Assembly (NCBI GenBank): GCA_051747385.1
Contig: JBNJGB010000044.1
Coordinates: forward strand, 1-45,096
Source: JBNJGB01 sp051747385
Lineage (GTDB): Bacteria > Myxococcota_A > UBA9042 > PHBI01 > JACKFB01
DNA: 45,096 nt
Direction: 5' to 3'
Under the pieces are notes generated by a model that was not told where the DNA came from, searched no databases, and saw nothing but the letters and a program-made list of their open reading frames with translations. Made by a program: the position numbers and the translations under genes. The first letter of the stretch is position 1. Each line of letters starts with the position of its first letter. Positions 36,032 through 44,507 of the stretch are shown one piece after another.

Positions 36032-37261
36032 ATGCGACAGGGACTCCTCATCGGAACGATGCTCATGGCGGTGGGCATCGCCTTCGTGCCCTCGGAGACG
36101 CGGGCCTGTTCCTGCCGGGCGCCGTACCCGATCCACCCGGCGGACGGTCAGGCCGTGGCGCTCGACGCGGGGATCGTCGTCGGGAGCACCTTGGCGGACG
36201 AGCTGGAGCTGGTGGACGACTCCGGGGGTCCGGTTCCCCACACGGTCGTGGCTTTCGAGGGCATCGAGTACTGCGACCTGGTCGCCATCGTCGTGCCGGA
36301 CGAGCCGCTGGTCGACGGCGCCACCTACACCGTCGGCGACTTCTACGAGCCCCTCACCGTGACAGCCAGCGCGGAGGTCGTGGCGCCTTCCGTCCCTGAG
36401 GTGTCGGTGACCTACACCCGCGTGCTACACGAGGAGTTCGGCGGCGACTACTGTGAGCCCCTGGGGCCCGCGTACCGCTTCTCGGCCTTCGTCGACGTCG
36501 TCGCCACCGGAGAGGGCGGCCCGTTCGTCGCCGTCCTGCGCTCGGATGACTCCGGCGTGCCGGGGACCTACGCGCCGCGCGCCGTCGACTACGCCGGCCT
36601 GTCCGAGAGTGGTCGCACCACCAGCCTCAGGCTCCCCCTGGACGATCCGACGGCGGCGCTCACGCTGGATCTCTACGACACCCGCGGGACGGTCGTGGAC
36701 AGCCTGGTGCTCGGGGCGGCGGACCGCTGCGCCACGCTCCCCGAGTGGGTGCCCGTCGAGGGCGCCCACAACCTCGAGATCAAGATCGACGCCGAGCCGG
36801 ACGAGGCGCTCGTGACCTGCGAGAGCCACATCGAGGCCCCACCGGACGGCGACGCGGCCGGCGAACGCGAGGACGGCGGCACCGAGCGGGGCGCCGGCTC
36901 GGGGTCCGGATGCGGCGCAGCCCCCGGCCCCGGTGCGGCGTGGGTCGCGCTCGCCGCGCTGCTCCTCGCGGCTGCGTCGCGACGCAGCCGCGGCGTAGCT
37001 GCACGCCGCGGCCCAGCATGGCGCGCTCCCGCCAGCAGCCAGCCCAACGCCTGCGTCCGCGTGACGGGAGCCGCCCTGCGCTCTCCGCATGAACGGAGCG
37101 GCCCGATCGGCGTCCGAGGCCCTGCCATCGCCCCCGGTCGATCTCATTCGGGACACGGCCCATACGTGTACCGGGAGGACCGCCTCGACAGCTTCGCCCG
37201 GGTGTGTTGGGAACCAGGCGCCGCCAAGGGTCTGGCGGCGCAGACCTTCGGGCGCTTCTGA
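36032..37261 (+). CDS. MYXO-CTERM-like surface protein with repeat-derived tail
   Basis: The 409-residue protein has a signal peptide (1-24, before ACSC) and an all-beta ectodomain with paired cysteines (25-270). A Glu/Gly linker is followed by GSGCGAAPGPGAAWVALAALLL and an Arg cluster (about 292-322). That Gly-Cys, membrane segment, Arg layout is the MYXO-CTERM sorting signal of Myxococcota. Normally the protein ends at the Arg cluster. Here the frame runs on about 85 residues through a dispersed-repeat copy (37029-37161). The tail looks non-native (Arg/Pro/Ser-rich). A frameshift or repeat insertion probably removed the original stop. The gene ends two bases before the next start. Confidence 0.75.
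   Translation: MRQGLLIGTMLMAVGIAFVPSETRACSCRAPYPIHPADGQAVALDAGIVVGSTLADELELVDDSGGPVPHTVVAFEGIEYCDLVAIVVPDEPLVDGATYTVGDFYEPLTVTASAEVVAPSVPEVSVTYTRVLHEEFGGDYCEPLGPAYRFSAFVDVVATGEGGPFVAVLRSDDSGVPGTYAPRAVDYAGLSESGRTTSLRLPLDDPTAALTLDLYDTRGTVVDSLVLGAADRCATLPEWVPVEGAHNLEIKIDAEPDEALVTCESHIEAPPDGDAAGEREDGGTERGAGSGSGCGAAPGPGAAWVALAALLLAAASRRSRGVAARRGPAWRAPASSQPNACVRVTGAALRSPHERSGPIGVRGPAIAPGRSHSGHGPYVYREDRLDSFARVCWEPGAAKGLAAQTFGRF
36967..36992. other. 26-bp perfect palindrome
   Basis: The two 13-base halves (CGCGGCTGCGTCG and its complement) are perfectly complementary with no loop. It sits inside the codons for the Arg-rich end of the MYXO-CTERM signal and directly abuts the next hairpin. Confidence 0.85.
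36988..37011. terminator. 9-bp hairpin at the old gene end
   Basis: CCGCGGCGT and ACGCCGCGG enclose AGCTGC. It lies just where the MYXO-CTERM gene would be expected to end and just before the repeat copy, so it may be the former terminator. Confidence 0.4.
37029..37161 (+). repeat. dispersed repeat, copy B
   Basis: Aligns with 42279-42412, sharing CAGCAGCCAGCCCA, CGTGACGGGAG and GCATGAACGGAGCG. It is read through by the MYXO-CTERM gene. Similarity to copies A and C looks near three quarters by eye. Confidence 0.75.
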
Positions 37262-37263
37262 TC

Positions 37264-38415
37264 ATGCGAGTCCTCCTTCTCCCGATCCTGGCTCTCTCTC
37301 TGGGCCACCTGCTGGCGTGCGAGGGCGGCGCGTCTGATGGCTCCGAGCCTCACGAGCCAGAGGCAGACGCGGGCGGGCTGCCGGGCGGTGGCGAAACCGT
37401 TCAGTGCGACACGCCTGCCGGAGCCGACGGGTGGGGCGTCGGAGGGGACTCCTGGGGTGACGGCGATGCGCCGGACGCTGCCGGCGCAGGCGCGGGGGTC
37501 GTCGAGCGCGTGGACCTCGAGCGGACCTACGACTGCGAAGCGTCAGAGTGCCTGGCGCCGTACTTCGACTTCCCGGACGAGTTTGCAGAGCACGCGCGAC
37601 CCGTGAGCGACGAGGAGATCGAGGAGCAGCTCGCGGCGGCGCTGGACGCCCCCGAGCCCGAGCCGACGGGGCTTCGAGGCGAGGCGCTGCGGGAGGCGGT
37701 GCTCGACGTGCTGAACATCGGCTTCCTCGTCGACGGCTGGCTGGCGGACCTCGTCGTGACGCGCATCCGCGAGGAGGATCACGGCACGTACACGGAGCGG
37801 GAGCTCTTGCTGGAGGACCCGGCGATCGGGACCGTCGAGGCGTTGCTGTTCGTGCCCGGCGGCGCCGAGGAGCCCCTCCCGGCCATAGTCGGCCTGCACG
37901 GCCACGGCGAAACGAAGGACGTGTTCGTGGACGCCTACATGGGTCGGAGGCTGGCCGAGGCGGGGTTCGTGGTGCTCGTCCCGACGCTGCGCGTGCACAA
38001 CTGTAGCGCCGACGAGAACGCCGTGGCCATCCACCTGCTCCGCCACGGCTTCACGCTGATGGGCCTGCGCGCCTACGAGGCGCTGCTGATGGCGCGCTAC
38101 CAGAAGGCGCAGCCCTGGGTGGCGCCGGACCGGATCGGCCTCTACAGCCACTCGGGCGGCAGCTCCACGGCGAACCTCGTCGTCCGCATTTCCGGGTGCT
38201 TCGCCGCGCAGGTCACCGATTACGTGCAGGACTACCGCAACACCTGCGGGCCCGACGACATCCACTGCGAGACGATGCCCGCCATGTTCCCGCTCTCCGC
38301 GGACGTCAACGACCCGTCGACGCTCCCGATCCCCCGAATGAAGGTCCCGTACGCGTTCGAGGAGCCGGCACTGCGAGACAACATCGAGGCGTTCTTCGAA
38401 GAGCACCTCCGGTAG
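37264..38415 (+). CDS. alpha/beta-hydrolase lipoprotein
   Basis: The 383-residue protein has lipobox LLAC (Cys19), an acidic Gly-rich linker with GWGVGGDSWGDGD, and a hydrolase domain from about residue 150. LVGLHGHGETKD-like geometry (IVGLHGHGE) forms the oxyanion region. GLYSHSGGSS is the nucleophile elbow with Ser297. HCETMPAMFPLS and the C-terminal KVPYAFEEP follow. It resembles acetyl-xylan-esterase/dienelactone-hydrolase-type enzymes acting outside the cytoplasm. The catalytic acid and histidine were not pinned down. The ATG lies two bases after the previous stop, without a good ribosome site. Confidence 0.75.
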   Translation: MRVLLLPILALSLGHLLACEGGASDGSEPHEPEADAGGLPGGGETVQCDTPAGADGWGVGGDSWGDGDAPDAAGAGAGVVERVDLERTYDCEASECLAPYFDFPDEFAEHARPVSDEEIEEQLAAALDAPEPEPTGLRGEALREAVLDVLNIGFLVDGWLADLVVTRIREEDHGTYTERELLLEDPAIGTVEALLFVPGGAEEPLPAIVGLHGHGETKDVFVDAYMGRRLAEAGFVVLVPTLRVHNCSADENAVAIHLLRHGFTLMGLRAYEALLMARYQKAQPWVAPDRIGLYSHSGGSSTANLVVRISGCFAAQVTDYVQDYRNTCGPDDIHCETMPAMFPLSADVNDPSTLPIPRMKVPYAFEEPALRDNIEAFFEEHLR

Positions 38416-38458
38416 CGACACCGCGCGCTACGGACCCTCTCCGGTTCAACGCCCGCTG

Positions 38459-38500
38459 GCCGGGCCACGACCCAGCCGCGATCGTTCGCGCTCGAGGCCC
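38459..38500 (+). repeat. dispersed repeat, fragment D
   Basis: GGGCCACGACCCAGCCGCG and the following GATCGTTCGCG match 42403-42432 exactly; the match weakens after that. Only this 3' part of the repeat is present, 16 bp before the 501-bp duplication. Confidence 0.7.
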
Positions 38501-38515
38501 AGGCCGCCCCGTCGA

Positions 38516-39016
38516 GGCTTGGGGGTCGGGTCGCAACTTGCATACTTCTCCGGGCCACGGCCGAGGAGATCAAGCAGCGCCTCGTGATCCATGGCGTCGA
38601 AGTAGCGCCTCACTTCCCGGATGAACCGTTTATGGAAACTAGGCGCTGGGATGGGTGACTGCCCGCGTGTGGGCTCAGTCCGGCTCCGGTTCGGCCCACT
38701 CGATTGGCTCGTGGTCACTGTACACGTACCGACTGGCGACCACGTCCACGAAACCGGCGAGATCCATCGTGGTCTCGATCCGCGGCCGGCCGCGCCGGGG
38801 CGGGTCCTTGCTGACGTCGAAGTAGCGGACGACGCCTCGCTCGAGGGTGTCCTCGTAGAGGATCTCGTCGTCCTTGGTCTCCCTGTCTCCGGGGACGTAG
38901 AGAGCCACGACGGACACGTCGATCTTCGACAGCTGACTCGGAAGCGTAGGGTCCAGTCGGCCCGTGCGCGCTCGCAGGTGTTCCACGGTGCGCGCGAAGG
39001 CAGAGGGCGAGTCCGC
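38516..39016. repeat. 501-bp tandem duplication, first copy
   Basis: Appears identical base for base to 39017-39516 apart from the junction base. It contains the last 112 codons of the endonuclease gene and about 160 bp beyond its stop. Confidence 0.95.
38675..39016 (-). pseudogene. duplicated 3' fragment of the restriction endonuclease gene
   Basis: Encodes the same C-terminal 112 residues (from SPSAFARTVEHL to EPEPD) as the intact gene at 39176-40000. It has no catalytic core and its start is replaced by repeat junction sequence. It is a by-product of the 501-bp duplication. Confidence 0.85.
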
Positions 39017-39516
39017 GGCTTGGGGGTCGGGTCGCAACTTGCATACTTCTCCGGGCCACGGCCGAGGAGATCAAGCAGCGCCTCGTGATCCATGGCGTCG
39101 AAGTAGCGCCTCACTTCCCGGATGAACCGTTTATGGAAACTAGGCGCTGGGATGGGTGACTGCCCGCGTGTGGGCTCAGTCCGGCTCCGGTTCGGCCCAC
39201 TCGATTGGCTCGTGGTCACTGTACACGTACCGACTGGCGACCACGTCCACGAAACCGGCGAGATCCATCGTGGTCTCGATCCGCGGCCGGCCGCGCCGGG
39301 GCGGGTCCTTGCTGACGTCGAAGTAGCGGACGACGCCTCGCTCGAGGGTGTCCTCGTAGAGGATCTCGTCGTCCTTGGTCTCCCTGTCTCCGGGGACGTA
39401 GAGAGCCACGACGGACACGTCGATCTTCGACAGCTGACTCGGAAGCGTAGGGTCCAGTCGGCCCGTGCGCGCTCGCAGGTGTTCCACGGTGCGCGCGAAG
39501 GCAGAGGGCGAGTCCG
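39017..39516. repeat. 501-bp tandem duplication, second copy
   Basis: Head-to-tail with 38516-39016. The right boundary lies inside the intact endonuclease gene (codon 162). Junctions share only GGC-type microhomology. Confidence 0.95.
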
Positions 39517-40000
39517 GGCCCCGCTTGTCGACCGTAGCCGCGATCGGCATGAAGTACAGGCCGACCAGTAGAGCAGCCGGCTGGTACTCGTGGACCACCC
39601 GAACCTCGTCCTGCAGTTCGTACGTCCGCCCGGTCAGGTTCTTGTCGAACTGCAGGCCGCTGCTATCGCGGAAATTCATCCCCTTGAGCGACACGCCGAC
39701 CTGCAGGCCGGACACCAGGGACGAGACGACCACGTCGACGCTCTTCCGTTTCCCTCCGGCAGCAAAAGTCCGGGGCTCCGAGCGGCCGCCCTCCCCAGGC
39801 AAGATGTGGAAGTTCTTGAAGGCTACCTGGCGTCGCATCTCGTTCGCGATCATCCGTGCGCATCCGTCAGCGAAGGCGTTGCTCCACTTGTGGCGGGGCG
39901 TACGGCCACCTGCGACGGCTTCGGCACGGGGCACGGCCTCGTCGGCTTCGTCCAGCGCTGCGATCATGGAGGGATCGGGAGCGAGATCGGACCACCGCAT
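39176..40000 (-). CDS. putative type II restriction endonuclease
   Basis: The 274-residue protein has a likely PD-(D/E)XK core: KRKSVDVVV with Asp89, then VGVSLKGMNF with Lys106 after a short loop. SLK replaces the usual (D/E)xK, as in several restriction enzyme families. No other domain was recognised. The position, 21 bp behind vsr and in an operon with a cytosine-5 methylase, makes it the cognate nuclease. AAAGGA lies before ATG 40000. The 3' third is duplicated downstream. The recognition sequence cannot be inferred, though Vsr suggests that the methylated base is a cytosine. Confidence 0.7.
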   Translation of the reverse strand: MRWSDLAPDPSMIAALDEADEAVPRAEAVAGGRTPRHKWSNAFADGCARMIANEMRRQVAFKNFHILPGEGGRSEPRTFAAGGKRKSVDVVVSSLVSGLQVGVSLKGMNFRDSSGLQFDKNLTGRTYELQDEVRVVHEYQPAALLVGLYFMPIAATVDKRGPDSPSAFARTVEHLRARTGRLDPTLPSQLSKIDVSVVALYVPGDRETKDDEILYEDTLERGVVRYFDVSKDPPRRGRPRIETTMDLAGFVDVVASRYVYSDHEPIEWAEPEPD

Positions 40001-40021
40001 GCGTGTTGACGTCCTTTCGGT

Positions 40022-40441
40022 TCAGCTTGGTGTGGGCATGGCGCACTCGAGCAGGTCGGCCAGGCCCACGTCATCCTCGGTCTGGCATTCCCAGACCACG
40101 ACCACGTGATAGCCCTGCCGCTCGAGTTCGTCGATCTTCTTGGCGTCGCGCTCGCGGTTGCGGCGGAACTTCTCCAGCCAGAACTCGCGATTCCTGGCCG
40201 GGACCGTCGCGCGCCGGCACCCGGGGTGCTGGTGCCAGTAGCATCCGTGAACGAACACGGCCCAACGGCGCCTGCGGTTCGCGACGTCCGGCGAGCCCGC
40301 GAGATCGTCGTTCCGTACCCGGTACCGATGGCCCAACTTGGTCAGTGCCCGACGGACGCGTAGCTCGGGCCTGGTGTCGCGACGGCGCTGGTGCTTCATC
40401 CGGGCTAGCGCCTCGGGGCTCGAAGCTCCCGGACGCTTCAA
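40022..40441 (-). CDS. vsr: very short patch repair endonuclease Vsr
   Basis: The 139-residue protein carries SSPEALARMKHQRRRDTRPE, the conserved Vsr N-terminus. GSPDV holds catalytic Asp52. FVHGCYWHQHPGC holds His65, His70 and zinc ligands, and VVVVWECQ closes the fold. Vsr nicks T:G mismatches that arise from deamination of 5-methylcytosine. The start is taken as TTG 40441, which overlaps the methylase stop as TTGA and follows GAGGCGG. ATG 40399 would cut into the conserved N-terminus. It is coupled to the methylase, as is usual for these systems. Confidence 0.88.
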   Translation of the reverse strand: MKRPGASSPEALARMKHQRRRDTRPELRVRRALTKLGHRYRVRNDDLAGSPDVANRRRRWAVFVHGCYWHQHPGCRRATVPARNREFWLEKFRRNRERDAKKIDELERQGYHVVVVWECQTEDDVGLADLLECAMPTPS

Positions 40442-41673
40442 GCCGCCTCGCCATGAGTCGAGACCTCCGAGAGGTGACGCTCCAGCGTCTCGATGAATCC
40501 GTCCGGGAAGTTCAGGTTGCCGCGTCCGGCTCGCGTGAGAAAGCCAGCCGTGGCCCTGGGCGACAGCATGGCGGGCTCGAACTGGAGGAACGTCGCGAGC
40601 GGGGGGCTGGGCCGGCGGGCCGGCCACTCCGACACCGGGGCCTGCATCCTGCAGCCGTCGACGTTGTAGGCGCACGTCGGCCATGAGCGCTTCCGACGCA
40701 ATCGGGCGTCCCCGGTCGCGTCGTAGGCCCCGGGCGTTCGGAGGCGCATCCCCAGCCACTCGGCAACGTCGACCGTGACTGCGTTTCCGACCAGCTTCCA
40801 GCGGTGGCCGGCGCGCTTGGCGGCCTCGCTGGGCGAGGTCCAGTCGGCATCGAAGCCTTGCAGGCGCTCCGCATCGCGAACGTCGGGCGTCACCACACGG
40901 CCGTCCGGCAGGACCACGGCGGGCGGCGACGGGATGCCCACGGTCGAGCCGCCCTTGAGCGTCGGCACCGCGTCGTCGGCCCACCCCAGACCGCGAACCC
41001 CCTCGGTCCAGTAGAAACCGCACGCACGCTCCCGCCACGTGCTCCGGTCGGGCGGGTCCGGTGCGCCGGCATCATCCGAGAGCAGCACATCGCGCGGATC
41101 GCCTGCGAGCGATGCGACGATCAGGACGCGGCGCCGGCGTTGCGGCAGGCCGAAGGCGCGTGAGTCCACCACGCGGTAGGCCCACCGGTACCCGAAGTGC
41201 TCCAGCATCGACACGATGACCTCGAGCGCCTCGCCACGGCCGAGCTGCAGCATGAAGGGGACGTTCTCCAGCACCATCCAGGGAAGCGGACGCTCCTTCA
41301 ACAGACGGAACACCTCGCCGATCAGGCCGGACTGAGCACCGGTGATCCCACGCGTCTGTCCGGCCTGAGAGAGATCCTGGCACGGGAAGCCACCGACGAG
41401 GAGATCGACATCGTCCGGAAGGTGTTCGAGGCTCCGTACGTCGCCGTGCACCGGGAGTTCCGGGAATCGCGCCTTCAAGACCTCCTGTGCCCCGGGCTCG
41501 AGCTCGCAGAGCAGGGCGGTTTCGTGTCCCGCGCGGGACAGGCCGAGCTCCAATCCGCCGACGCCGGCGAACAAGCCGGCAACCCGTCGGACCGGTCCCG
41601 TGGGCTGCCAGGCCGCGTCGTCGAACCCCTTGCGCGTGCGGCTCTTCTTCGGAAGGAGTTCGAGTTGACTCAT
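40438..41673 (-). CDS. DNA cytosine-5 methyltransferase
   Basis: The 411-residue enzyme has all core motifs in order: GLFAGVGGLELGL (I), GGFPCQDLSQAG with Cys98 (IV), ENV 136-138 (VI), QRRRRV (VIII) and LVGNAVTVDVAEWLG (X). About 100 residues follow motif X (PTCAYNVDGCRMQ and onward). This is a longer tail than in minimal enzymes and is of unknown role. The target-recognition region lies between VIII and IX (about 185-265). ATG 41673 is chosen because the upstream frame is low-complexity. It leads the methylase-vsr-endonuclease operon. Confidence 0.9.
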   Translation of the reverse strand: MSQLELLPKKSRTRKGFDDAAWQPTGPVRRVAGLFAGVGGLELGLSRAGHETALLCELEPGAQEVLKARFPELPVHGDVRSLEHLPDDVDLLVGGFPCQDLSQAGQTRGITGAQSGLIGEVFRLLKERPLPWMVLENVPFMLQLGRGEALEVIVSMLEHFGYRWAYRVVDSRAFGLPQRRRRVLIVASLAGDPRDVLLSDDAGAPDPPDRSTWRERACGFYWTEGVRGLGWADDAVPTLKGGSTVGIPSPPAVVLPDGRVVTPDVRDAERLQGFDADWTSPSEAAKRAGHRWKLVGNAVTVDVAEWLGMRLRTPGAYDATGDARLRRKRSWPTCAYNVDGCRMQAPVSEWPARRPSPPLATFLQFEPAMLSPRATAGFLTRAGRGNLNFPDGFIETLERHLSEVSTHGEAA

Positions 41674-41804
41674 GCGTCCGGACCTGTTCGTTCCCGGGGC
41701 ACCTGCGACGGCGTCCAACGGCTCGGGCAGTTTGCCTGGGCCGCACCTCGGCCCCACCTCGCAAGCACTCCGAGGGTACCGCGAGGAGGACGATCGTCAA
41801 GACG

Positions 41805-41824
41805 GAACATCTGGACGGATGTTC
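41805..41824. promoter_or_regulatory. dyad upstream of the methylase gene
   Basis: GAACATC and GATGTTC are perfect 7-base inverted arms around TGGACG, 132 bp before the methylase start. It could be an operator, for example for control of methylase expression. No controller-protein gene was seen. Confidence 0.25.
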
Positions 41825-41829
41825 ACTTC

Positions 41830-42228
41830 GGCTGCCCGCTGACCTTCATCGCCAGGCTCGTCCCGCTCGTCCCCCGGCCTCACGCCAACCTCTTCCGCTA
41901 CCACGGCGTCCTGGCTCCGGCGGCCGCCTGGCGATCCGATGTCGTCGCCCTCGCCGAGCCCCCAGACGGCGCAGCGCGACCCGGCTTGGAGGCGTCCAGC
42001 TGTCCGTCCCGACGCAGCTCACGCTACCTCGACTGGGCGACCCTGCTCCGCCGGACCTTCGGTCTGGAGATCCTCATCTGCGCCAGCTGCGGAGGCCGGC
42101 GCCGTGTCCTCGCCCTCATCCGCTCGCCCATCACGGCCCGGCGTATCCTCCGGCACCTCGATCTCCCGGCCGAGCCTCCACGCATCGCTCCTGCCAGGCC
42201 CCCTCCCGATCCCGAGCTCGACCTGTAA
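41830..42228 (+). pseudogene. IS91-family-like transposase C-terminal remnant
   Basis: The frame encodes PLTFIARLVPLVPRPHANLF, RYHGVLAP, LLRRTFGLEILICASCGGRR and RILRHLDLPAEPPRIAPARP, ending in a TAA. This is the characteristic C-terminal part of Y2-type IS91-like transposases, with the CxxC zinc motif. The N-terminal and catalytic parts are missing, and what precedes it is the methylase promoter region. Confidence 0.75.
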
Positions 42229-42278
42229 CCGGCGCCGCTGCGCGTCGTCCCTCCACCACCAAGGCCCTCGGCCCGCCC

Positions 42279-42473
42279 AGCAGCCAGCCCAGCACCTGCG
42301 CCCACGTGACGGGAGGCACGCGCACCCTTACGCTCTCGGCATGAACGGAGCGACGCCGATCGATGTCCGAGACCCTGCGAGCGCCCCCGAGCGAGCTCAT
42401 TGGGGCCACGACCCAGCCGCGATCGTTCGCGATCGAGCCCACGACGACCGCTCGAGCACCGGCCCAACGTCCG
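42279..42473 (+). repeat. dispersed repeat, copy C
   Basis: The longest copy, used here as reference. It lies 50 bp after the IS91-like remnant. Landmarks are CCACGTGACGGGAGG, CTCTCGGCATGAACGGAGCG, GGCCACGACCCAGCCGCG and GCACCGGCCCAACGT. Confidence 0.75.
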
Positions 42474-42676
42474 GTAATCCCTCTACTGCCTATCCGCTTC
42501 ACTCACCGACCCCCAGGATATTGTGGTGCGCAGGCTGGCGGTCGCTCTGCGTTTCCACGGCGTTGAGATCCCCATTATGGCTCTTTCCAAGCCTGATCGG
42601 GCGGACGGCTCGCCACGATCTGGCCGCCTACAAGATGCTGTATGGTGGTGAACCAACCGGGTAGGCAGTATCCCTC

Positions 42677-42693
42677 TTATGGAAACTAGGCGC
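42677..42693 (+). repeat. 17-bp sequence shared with the duplicated unit
   Basis: TTATGGAAACTAGGCGC occurs here and at 38630-38646 and 39131-39147 in the same orientation. It is not explained by any gene. Confidence 0.85.
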
Positions 42694-43067
42694 AGGGTGT
42701 TGTTGTGCGTCTTGCAGGTCTCTTCGAGATCCCATAGACTACCGGCTGCTGGGCACCCGCTGACCCCTACCTTAACCACCGAGCCGATACTCATCCCCAA
42801 GGGAACCGCAAGACGCCTGGCATGACGAGCCGGAACTTGGATTCAGCGGAGAGTTCCTCTGGAAGGGCAGGTCCGCTTTTCTGAGCTTGTGGCCTTCGGG
42901 ATACCAAGAATTGCGAGACTGGACTCCCCCGCCCATTTTCAGAAGTGCTGGCGAGGACATTCACACCGTGGCGTCTTGTTTAGTCCAGGTTGACCGAGAA
43001 GGTTTCCTGGCTTTCGCTGAGTTGTGCAACCGGCGCCTCATAGACTGGACATGATGAGAGGCATGAT

Positions 43068-44507
43068 ATGAGCGAGGTTACGGTTTTTGTACTGATGCCC
43101 TTCGGTGACGAGTTCGATGATGTGTCGATGATAATCAAGGATGCTGTGCGGGCTGTGAAGGAGCAAACAGGCTTGCAAATAAGGTGCTCCCGGGCGGACG
43201 ACATTTCGAAGCCGGGGCGAATCACCGACTCGATTATCGAGGCTATTCAAACCTGCACTCTCTTAGTCGCTGATATCACCGGTTCGAACCCGAACGTCAT
43301 GTACGAATTGGGATACGGACACGCTCTGCGAAAGCCCGCGATTGTTCTGAACCAAGCCGTCCATGACTCGCCGTTTGATGTCAAGGACCATAGGCAGATC
43401 CTATATGGGCGAAACAAGCTGGTGAAGGAATGCAGGCCCTCTCTGATCGCTGCATTGAAGGACTTTTTCGCAGACGGAGATTGGGATGCCGATTTCCAAC
43501 CTTCCCCCGCCGAGCGCGGATCGGCATCCGGGGAGGTATCTCGAAATGCAGAAGCAACGACGCCGGTGCGGCCTGGGCGAACGCTCATTGCCGAACTGCA
43601 GCGACTCCATCTTCAGATGAAGGTTGCCAATTCTCGAAACGACCGAGCCGAGTGTAGGCGGCTTGGGGATGCAGTGAACTCACTCTTGTCGCGGATAACG
43701 GTGGTTTCGAGCGGCGATGAACAGTACGCTAGGAATACCGCAGCCGCACTCGGGAATTGTGCAGTCGAGTTGGAACTCAGCGAACAGCCAGATCTGGCGG
43801 AGGATATCTACAGGAAGACACTCGGACTCTTTCCCGACTACGCTGGAGTCCATGTGCAGTACGCGGACTATCTCATTGACGCTGGCCAGTTCAACGATGC
43901 GCAAATCGAAATATCACGGGCTAGGGAGCTCGATCCTGCAGATGAGCGAATTCAGGCCGTTGAGATGAAGCTCGCTGCCCGGACCGGGGTCGGCTCGCCA
44001 GACGTTCAGACTCAGGTCCGTGAACTCTTCGAAGAAGACCCTGGAGATCGACATCGAGCAGCTGCCTACTTGACGCTGTTGCACCAACTAGGCGCCGATC
44101 TAGAGGAGTTCGAGCGCGCGTGCTGCAAGTGGAAGAAGTTCGCTCCTGAAGCTGAGAAGGTCGACGCGGATCGGGCGCTGGCCGACTTCCTGGCGAACAC
44201 CGGGGTGAGCGCGAATCACGAACGAGCGCTTGAGATGTACGGGGAGTTGCTTTCTAACGGAGAGATGTCGGAGGAGGAACGCCACGACATCCTTCACAAC
44301 GCTGCGACGCTCCACGATGGATTGGGTAGGCGGGAGGAGGCTAGGGCCCTTTGGAAGGAAGCATATGAAATGGATCGACGCGATCCGTCCGTCATGGCGT
44401 CATTCTCCCAACGGCTTGCTAGTTGGGGAGAGCTGGAAGCTGCCGTTGCAGTGGCGTCCGGCGACCCACTGCCGGACTCAGAGGGTACAGAGGGTAGCGA
44501 CGACTAA
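43068..44507 (+). CDS. deoxyribosyltransferase-like (DRHyd-type) domain with TPR-like repeats
   Basis: The 479-residue protein starts with a Rossmann-like domain (1-125): VTVFVLMPFG, then RADDISKPGRITDSI, then VADITGSNPNVMYELGYGHAL, with Glu80 in the catalytic position of nucleoside 2-deoxyribosyltransferase-like hydrolases. Such domains are predicted nucleotide- or NAD-cleaving effectors in bacterial immunity. A linker (140-170) leads to helical repeats (about 175-470: LAEDIYRKTLGLFPDYAGV, ALWKEAYEMDRRDP) typical of TPR scaffolds. Base composition is clearly AT-richer than the neighbours. GAGAGG precedes ATG 43068. The position beside a restriction-modification operon and IS remnants suggests acquisition and a defence role. 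Confidence 0.7.
   Translation: MSEVTVFVLMPFGDEFDDVSMIIKDAVRAVKEQTGLQIRCSRADDISKPGRITDSIIEAIQTCTLLVADITGSNPNVMYELGYGHALRKPAIVLNQAVHDSPFDVKDHRQILYGRNKLVKECRPSLIAALKDFFADGDWDADFQPSPAERGSASGEVSRNAEATTPVRPGRTLIAELQRLHLQMKVANSRNDRAECRRLGDAVNSLLSRITVVSSGDEQYARNTAAALGNCAVELELSEQPDLAEDIYRKTLGLFPDYAGVHVQYADYLIDAGQFNDAQIEISRARELDPADERIQAVEMKLAARTGVGSPDVQTQVRELFEEDPGDRHRAAAYLTLLHQLGADLEEFERACCKWKKFAPEAEKVDADRALADFLANTGVSANHERALEMYGELLSNGEMSEEERHDILHNAATLHDGLGRREEARALWKEAYEMDRRDPSVMASFSQRLASWGELEAAVAVASGDPLPDSEGTEGSDD

Larger units (their letters stand above)
41674..43067. other. accessory intergenic region with mobile remnants
   Basis: About 1.4 kb between the restriction-modification operon and the 43068 gene. 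From left to right it holds a 7-bp dyad (41805-41824), an IS91-like transposase remnant (41830-42228), repeat copy C (42279-42473), and AT-richer DNA (42480-43060) without a supported gene. A 17-bp sequence at 42677-42693 is shared with the 501-bp duplication unit. Confidence 0.6.

Noticed and set aside
38516..39516. Possible CRISPR or satellite array
   Set aside because: Only two long identical units; it is a simple tandem duplication.
41805..41824. LexA box
   Set aside because: GAAC and GTTC are 12 bases apart, which does not fit known LexA spacing; no SOS gene is next to it.
43270..43310. GGTTCGAACCC resembling a tRNA T-loop
   Set aside because: It lies inside the coding sequence of the 43068 gene and no cloverleaf can be built around it.
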